Source: Zeus faber (taxonomy: Eukaryota; Chordata; Actinopteri; Zeiformes; Zeidae). From it: a DNA stretch of 64,000 nucleotides. Below, piece after piece: positions 59,601-64,000 of this stretch (its first letter is position 1; the number at the start of each line of letters is the position of its first letter). The stretch lies in assembly GCA_960531495.1 (NCBI GenBank), contig CAUIJY010000075.1:1178001-1242000 (forward strand), written 5' to 3'. The notes beneath the pieces are model-generated. The model was given only the letters and a program-made list of their open reading frames with translations, ran no database searches and was not told the DNA's origin. The translations under genes were made by a program, and so were the position numbers.

Positions 59601-62388
59601 TCATTCTTTCCTTCAGTCGTTCAATCATTCTTTCAATCTTTCTTTTTTTCAATCTTTCTTTCAATCTTTCTTTCATCCTTTCTTTCAATCTTTCGTTCAA
59701 TATTTCTTTCAATCTTTCTTACTTTCAATCTTTCTTTGTTTAAATCTTTCTTTCAAACTTTCTTACAAACTTTTAATCATTATTTCAATCTTTCATTCTT
59801 TCCATCTTTCTTGCAATCTTTCTTTCAATTGTTTAATCTTTCAATGTTTCTTTCATTCTTTCTTTCAGTCTTTCAATCTTTTTTCAATCTTTCTTTCATT
59901 CTTTCTTTCAATCTTTCTGTCCATCATTCTTTCTTTCAGTCTTTCTTTCAATTATTCAATCTTTCAATCTTTCTTTCTTTCAATCTTTCTTTCAATCTTT
60001 CTTTCAATCTTTCTTTCAAACTTTCAATCTTTATTTCAATCTTTCAATCTTTCTTTCAATCTTTCAATCTTTCTTTCATTCTTTCTTTCAATATTTCAAT
60101 CTTTCAATATTTCTTTCATTCTTTCTTGCAATCTTTCAATCTTTCTTTCATTCTTTCTTTCAATTTTTCTTACTTTCAATCTTTCTTTCAATCTGCCTTT
60201 CATTCTTTCTTTCAGTCTTTCAATCTTTCTTTCATTCTTTCTTTCAATCTTTCTTTTGTTATTTCTTTCAATCTTTCTTTCTTTCCATCTTTCTTTCAAT
60301 CTTTCTTTTATTCTTTCTTTCAATCTTTCTTTTTTCAATCTTTCTTGCAATCTTTCTTTCAATTGTATAATCTTTCAATCTTTCTTTCATTCTTTCTTTC
60401 AATCTTTCTTTCATTCTTTCTTTCAATCTTTCTGTCGGTCAATCTTTCTTTCAGTCTTTCTTTCAATCATTCAATCTTTCAATCTTTCCTTCAATATTTC
60501 TTTCTTTCAATCTTTCTTTCAATCTTTCTTCTATTCTTTTCTTCAGTCGTTCAATCTTTCTTTCAATCTTTCTTTTTTTCAATCTTTCTTTCAATCTTTC
60601 TTTCATCCTTTCTTTCAATCTTTCGTTCAATATTTCTTTCAATCTTTCTTACTTTCAATCTTTCTTTGTTTAAATCTTTCTTTCAATCTTTCTTTCATTC
60701 TTTCTTTCAATCTTTCTGTCCGTCATTCTTTCTTTCAGTCTTTCTTTCAATTATTCAATCTTTCAATCTTTCTTTCTTTCAATCTTTCTTTCAATCTTTC
60801 TTTCTTTCTTTAAATCTTTCTTTCAATCTTTCTTTCAAACTTTCAATCTTTATTTCAATCTTTCAATCTTTCTTTCAATCTTTCAATCTTTCTTTCATTC
60901 TTTCTTTCAATATTTCAATCTTTCAATATTTCTTTCATTCTTTCTTGCAATCTTTCAATCTTTCTTTCATTCTTTCTTTCAATTTTTCTTACTTTCAATC
61001 TTTCTTTCAATCTGCCTTTCATTCTTTCTTTCAGTCTTTCAATCTTTCTTTCATTCTTTCTTTCAATCTTTCTTTTGTTATTTCTTTCAATCTTTCTTTC
61101 TTTCCATCTTTCTTTCAATCTTTCTTTTATTCTTTCTTTCAATCTTTCTTTTTTCAATCTTTCTTGCAATCTTTCTTTCAATTGTTTAATCTTTCAATCT
61201 TTCTTTCATTCTTTCTTTCAATCTTTCTTTCATTCTTTCTTTCAATCTTTCTGTCGGTCAATCTTTCTTTCAGTCTTTCTTTCAATCATTCAATCTTTCA
61301 ATCTTTCCTTCAATATTTCTTTCTTTCAATCTTTCTTTCAATCTTTCTTTCATTCTTTTCTTCAGTCGTTCAATCTTTCTTTCAATCTTTCTTTTTTTCA
61401 ATCTTTCTTTCAATCTTTCTTTCATCCTTTCTTTCAATCTTTCGTTCAATATTTCTTTCAATCTTTCTTACTTTCAATCTTTCTTTGTTTAAATCTTTCT
61501 TTCAATCTTTCTTTCATTCTTTCTTTCAATCTTTCTGTCTGTCATTCTTTCTTTCAGTCTTTCTTTCAATTATTCAATCTTTCAATCTTTCTTTCTTTCA
61601 ATCTTTCTTTCAATCTTTCTTTCAATCTTTCTTTCTTTCTTTAAATCTTTCTTTCAATCTTTCTTTCAAACTTTCAATCTTTATTTCAATCTTTCAATCT
61701 TTCTTTCAATCTTTCAATCTTTCTTTCATTCTTTCTTTCAATATTTCAATCTTTCAATATTTATTTCATTCTTTCTTGCAATCTTTCAATCTTTCTTTCA
61801 TTTTGTCTTTCAATTTTTCTTACTTTCAATCTTTCTTTCAATCTGCCTTTCATTCTTTCTTTCAGTCTTTCAATCTTTCTTTCATTCTTTCTTTCAATCT
61901 TTCTTTTGTTATTTCTTTCAATCTTTCTTTCTTTCCATCTTTCTTTCAATCTTTCTTTTATTCTTTCTTTCAATCTTTCTTTTTTCAATCTTTCTTGCAA
62001 TCTTTCTTTCAATTGTTTAATCTTTCAATCTTTCTTTCATTCTTTCTTTCAATCTTTCTTTCATTCTTTCTTTCAATCTTTCTGTCGGTCAATCTTTCTT
62101 TCAGTCTTTCTTTCAATCATTCAATCTTTCAATCTTTCCTTCAATATTTCTTTCTTTCAATCTTTCTTTCAATCTTTCTTTCATTCTTTTCTTCAGTCGT
62201 TCAATCTTTCTTTCAATCTTTCTTTTTTTCAATCTTTTTTTCAATCTTTCTTTCATCCTTTCTTTCAATCTTTCGTTCAATATTTCTTTCAATCTTTCTT
62301 ACTTTCAATCTTTCTTTGTTTAAATCTTTCTTTCAATCTTTCTTTCAATCTTTCGTTCAATATTTCTTTCAATCTTTCTTACTTTCAA
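53632..62388 (+). repeat. Second pyrimidine-rich degenerate tetranucleotide array (array 2)
   Basis: It has the same 4-base grid and vocabulary as array 1, in the same orientation, including shared landmarks such as CTTGCAATC followed by CAATTGTTTAATC. About 50 bp of unrelated sequence (around 53695-53747) interrupts its first 100 bp. The right half has its own higher-order repeats: 57261 recurs at 58500 (+1239), 60096 at 60915 (+819) and 60915 at 61761 (+846). The left part (53750-56700) is less ordered. Frames of up to 885 codons are composition artefacts. Confidence 0.97.
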
Positions 62389-64000
62389 TCTGAGTCGAGC
62401 TAACTCTGAGTCGAGCTCTAGTGCTGAGGTTGCTGTGTAGTGTATCACTGCTCGTATTGTAGTATTGCAACTTGGACTACTGGATTGACTCTGTACATTT
62501 CACTGCTATTTGCTGATCTGCCAACAAGCTTGTGTTCCAGACACACCCCCTATTCAGGTAAGTCCTCTCTTATGTGGGCGTGCTCTTAGCCAGGTGCAAC
62601 CCTAATCACACGAGCAGCTGTATTCTATCACCTATTTATGGTCCTGCCCTTCAAGCGTTGGCCCATTTGTAGTCGCTCTCGTGTGAAGACGCTCTGTGTA
62701 AAGACGCACGTCTACCTCTGCACGTCAACCGAAGCAAGGACACCGAACAAGGCAAACCTGCCTTCTTTCTCTCACTCCATACAAAGTGTGCTACTACCGC
62801 ATCCCTACAACTTCAAGGTCACCCGGAAAGCGTCGTTATACCATACGCCGATGCAATCCGGGTAACCTCAGGTCCCTGCAGCAAACATATTCTGCAAAGA
62901 CCTCCTTCTCTGTTGGCTTGTGGAATTGTCGATCTGCAGTTAACAAGGCAGACTTCATTTCTGGTCATGCCAACCAACTCTCCTTAGAGCTCCTTGCTCT
63001 CACTGAGACATGGATTAAACCGGAAGATAGCGCAACCCCGGCTGCACTCTCCACTAACTACTCATTCTCCCACACATCCAGACCATCTGGCCGTGGTGGT
63101 GGGACTGGCCTGCTAATTTCCAACACATGGAAATTTAATCCACTGCTGCCTTTAAACAACTTTGCCTCCTTTGAATATCACGCCGTCTTGGTGACTGCTC
63201 CGGTGAAAGCCTATGTGGTCGTCATCTACCGTCCACCAGGACAACTAGGTGACTTCCTACATGAGCTTGACACCCTGCTGTCATCAATCCCTGAGCACGA
63301 GTGTCCCATGCTCGTCCTCGGAGACATGAACATTCACTTGGACAGTGCGAGCTCGGCTGACTTCCTGTCTTTGGTTCGCTCGTTCGACCTAAGACAGATC
63401 CCGACTCCACCGACTCACAAGGCTGGCAAAGAGCTTGATCTCATTCTTGCTCGGAGCTGTACCACCGACAACCTATGGGTCACTCCTCTTCATCTCTCTG
63501 ACCACTTCTTCATCCACTTCAATGTCCAGCTACCAAAACAACCCCCCACCTCCCCACCCATGGTTACTATCCGCAGCAATCTCCGCAACTTGTCTCCCAC
63601 CCACTTCTCCTCTGTGCTCTCCTCTTCTCTTCCACCCCATGGCACTTTCTCCTCTCTGCAGGTTAATGATGCCACTGACTCCCTCTGCTCCACCTTGAGC
63701 TCATGTCTGGATATCCTGTGTCCACTATCCACCAGACCTGCTCGTTCAACCCAGTCGCACCCTTGGCTGACTGACACCCTCCGGACAACGCGCACTGACC
63801 TCAGAGCAGCCGAGAGGAAATGGCACAAATTCAAAACAACTGAGGATCTTGCTAGCTACCAGACACTGCTGTCCTCCTTCTCTTCCGGCATCACTGCTGC
63901 CAAGAAGGCCTTCTTCAACGATAGGATCAACGGTGCCACAGACACACGTACGTTATTCACCACCTTCAAGTCTCTGCTTTACCCTCCACAACCTCCCCCA
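62389..64000 (+). mobile_element. L2-clade LINE, 5' part (runs off the window)
   Basis: The element begins right at the end of array 2 with a short duplicated motif (TCTGAGTCGAGCT at 62389 and again at about 62405). About 300 bp of GC-balanced leader follow before the main ORF. The ORF at 62702-64000 encodes an AP-type endonuclease typical of the L2/CR1 group, in the style of fish L2 (Maui-like) elements. The reverse transcriptase would lie beyond the window edge. The presence of 5' sequence suggests a long or full-length copy, unlike the usual 5'-truncated ones. Confidence 0.8.
62702..64000 (+). CDS. LINE ORF2, AP endonuclease domain (partial, 3' end outside window)
   Basis: The frame is open from just after a TAA at 62699 to the window edge, about 433 codons, with no stop. 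Endonuclease motifs appear in order: LWNCRSAVNKAD (about residue 70), LLALTETWI (catalytic Glu, about 100), RGGGTGLLI, VVVIYRPPG, LVLGDMNIHLD (Asp/Asn pair, about 208), LDLILARSC and LSDHFFIHF (the SDH motif, about 265). All key residues are present. The protein would nick target DNA to prime reverse transcription. After the endonuclease comes a linker with HPWLTDTLRTTRTDLRAAER, as in L2/CR1 proteins. The start codon is uncertain: no ATG lies early in this frame, and a separate ATG frame (62638-62865) overlaps it upstream. The window ends before the reverse transcriptase. Confidence 0.85.

Overview
The window looks like nuclear DNA of a teleost fish, from a repeat-dense region that could be heterochromatic. 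The indicators are an L2-clade LINE, a fish-type SINE/L2 tail, a Ty3/gypsy element whose ends read TGTCACGAC, retrovirus-like remnants, a Charlie-type hAT fragment and several teleost interspersed repeats. I found no bacterial-type genes, no CRISPR array, and no intact host gene that I can name with confidence.

Layout. (1) 1-20545: a very large pyrimidine-rich array built on a 4-base grid (TC followed by two bases), with kilobase-scale near-identical internal duplications. (2) 20546-26852: a tandem satellite of two related units, A (208 bp) and B (196 bp), in a B-A-A order. It inverts at about 24007 and decays towards its right end. A stray piece of the same satellite lies at 27900-27955, beyond about 1 kb of foreign DNA. 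(3) 27956-33330: mixed sequence with a retroviral-type LTR and leader (29561-30362), a Charlie hAT remnant (30367-31241), a possible LINE 5' remnant and a two-unit interspersed repeat. (4) 33333-42060: a broken endogenous retrovirus-like element (gag, pro, RT, RNase H, integrase, traces of env). (5) 42063-44140: more units of the interspersed repeat, some inverted, then the 3' part of a second retrovirus-like element. Its LTR starts like the LTR at 29561, so the first element may be nested inside the second. (6) 44141-50200: intron-containing minus-strand remnants of two teleost repetitive gene families (an SGNH-hydrolase-like one and a SANT/Myb-like one), a SINE/L2 tail, a long palindromic MITE-like repeat and some unrecognised coding-like segments. 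(7) 50200-50850: a GC-rich stretch. (8) 51046-53431: a broken, fairly young minus-strand Ty3/gypsy element with a 5-bp target duplication. (9) 53632-62388: a second pyrimidine array of the same kind and orientation as the first. (10) 62389-64000: the 5' part of an L2-like LINE with a complete-looking AP endonuclease domain, open to the window edge.

The genes do not form a pathway. The window is best read as satellite arrays that expanded and rearranged, with a roughly 33-kb block of nested mobile elements between two stretches of the same array. The very long open frames inside the arrays (up to 885 codons) follow from the base composition and are not annotated as genes.
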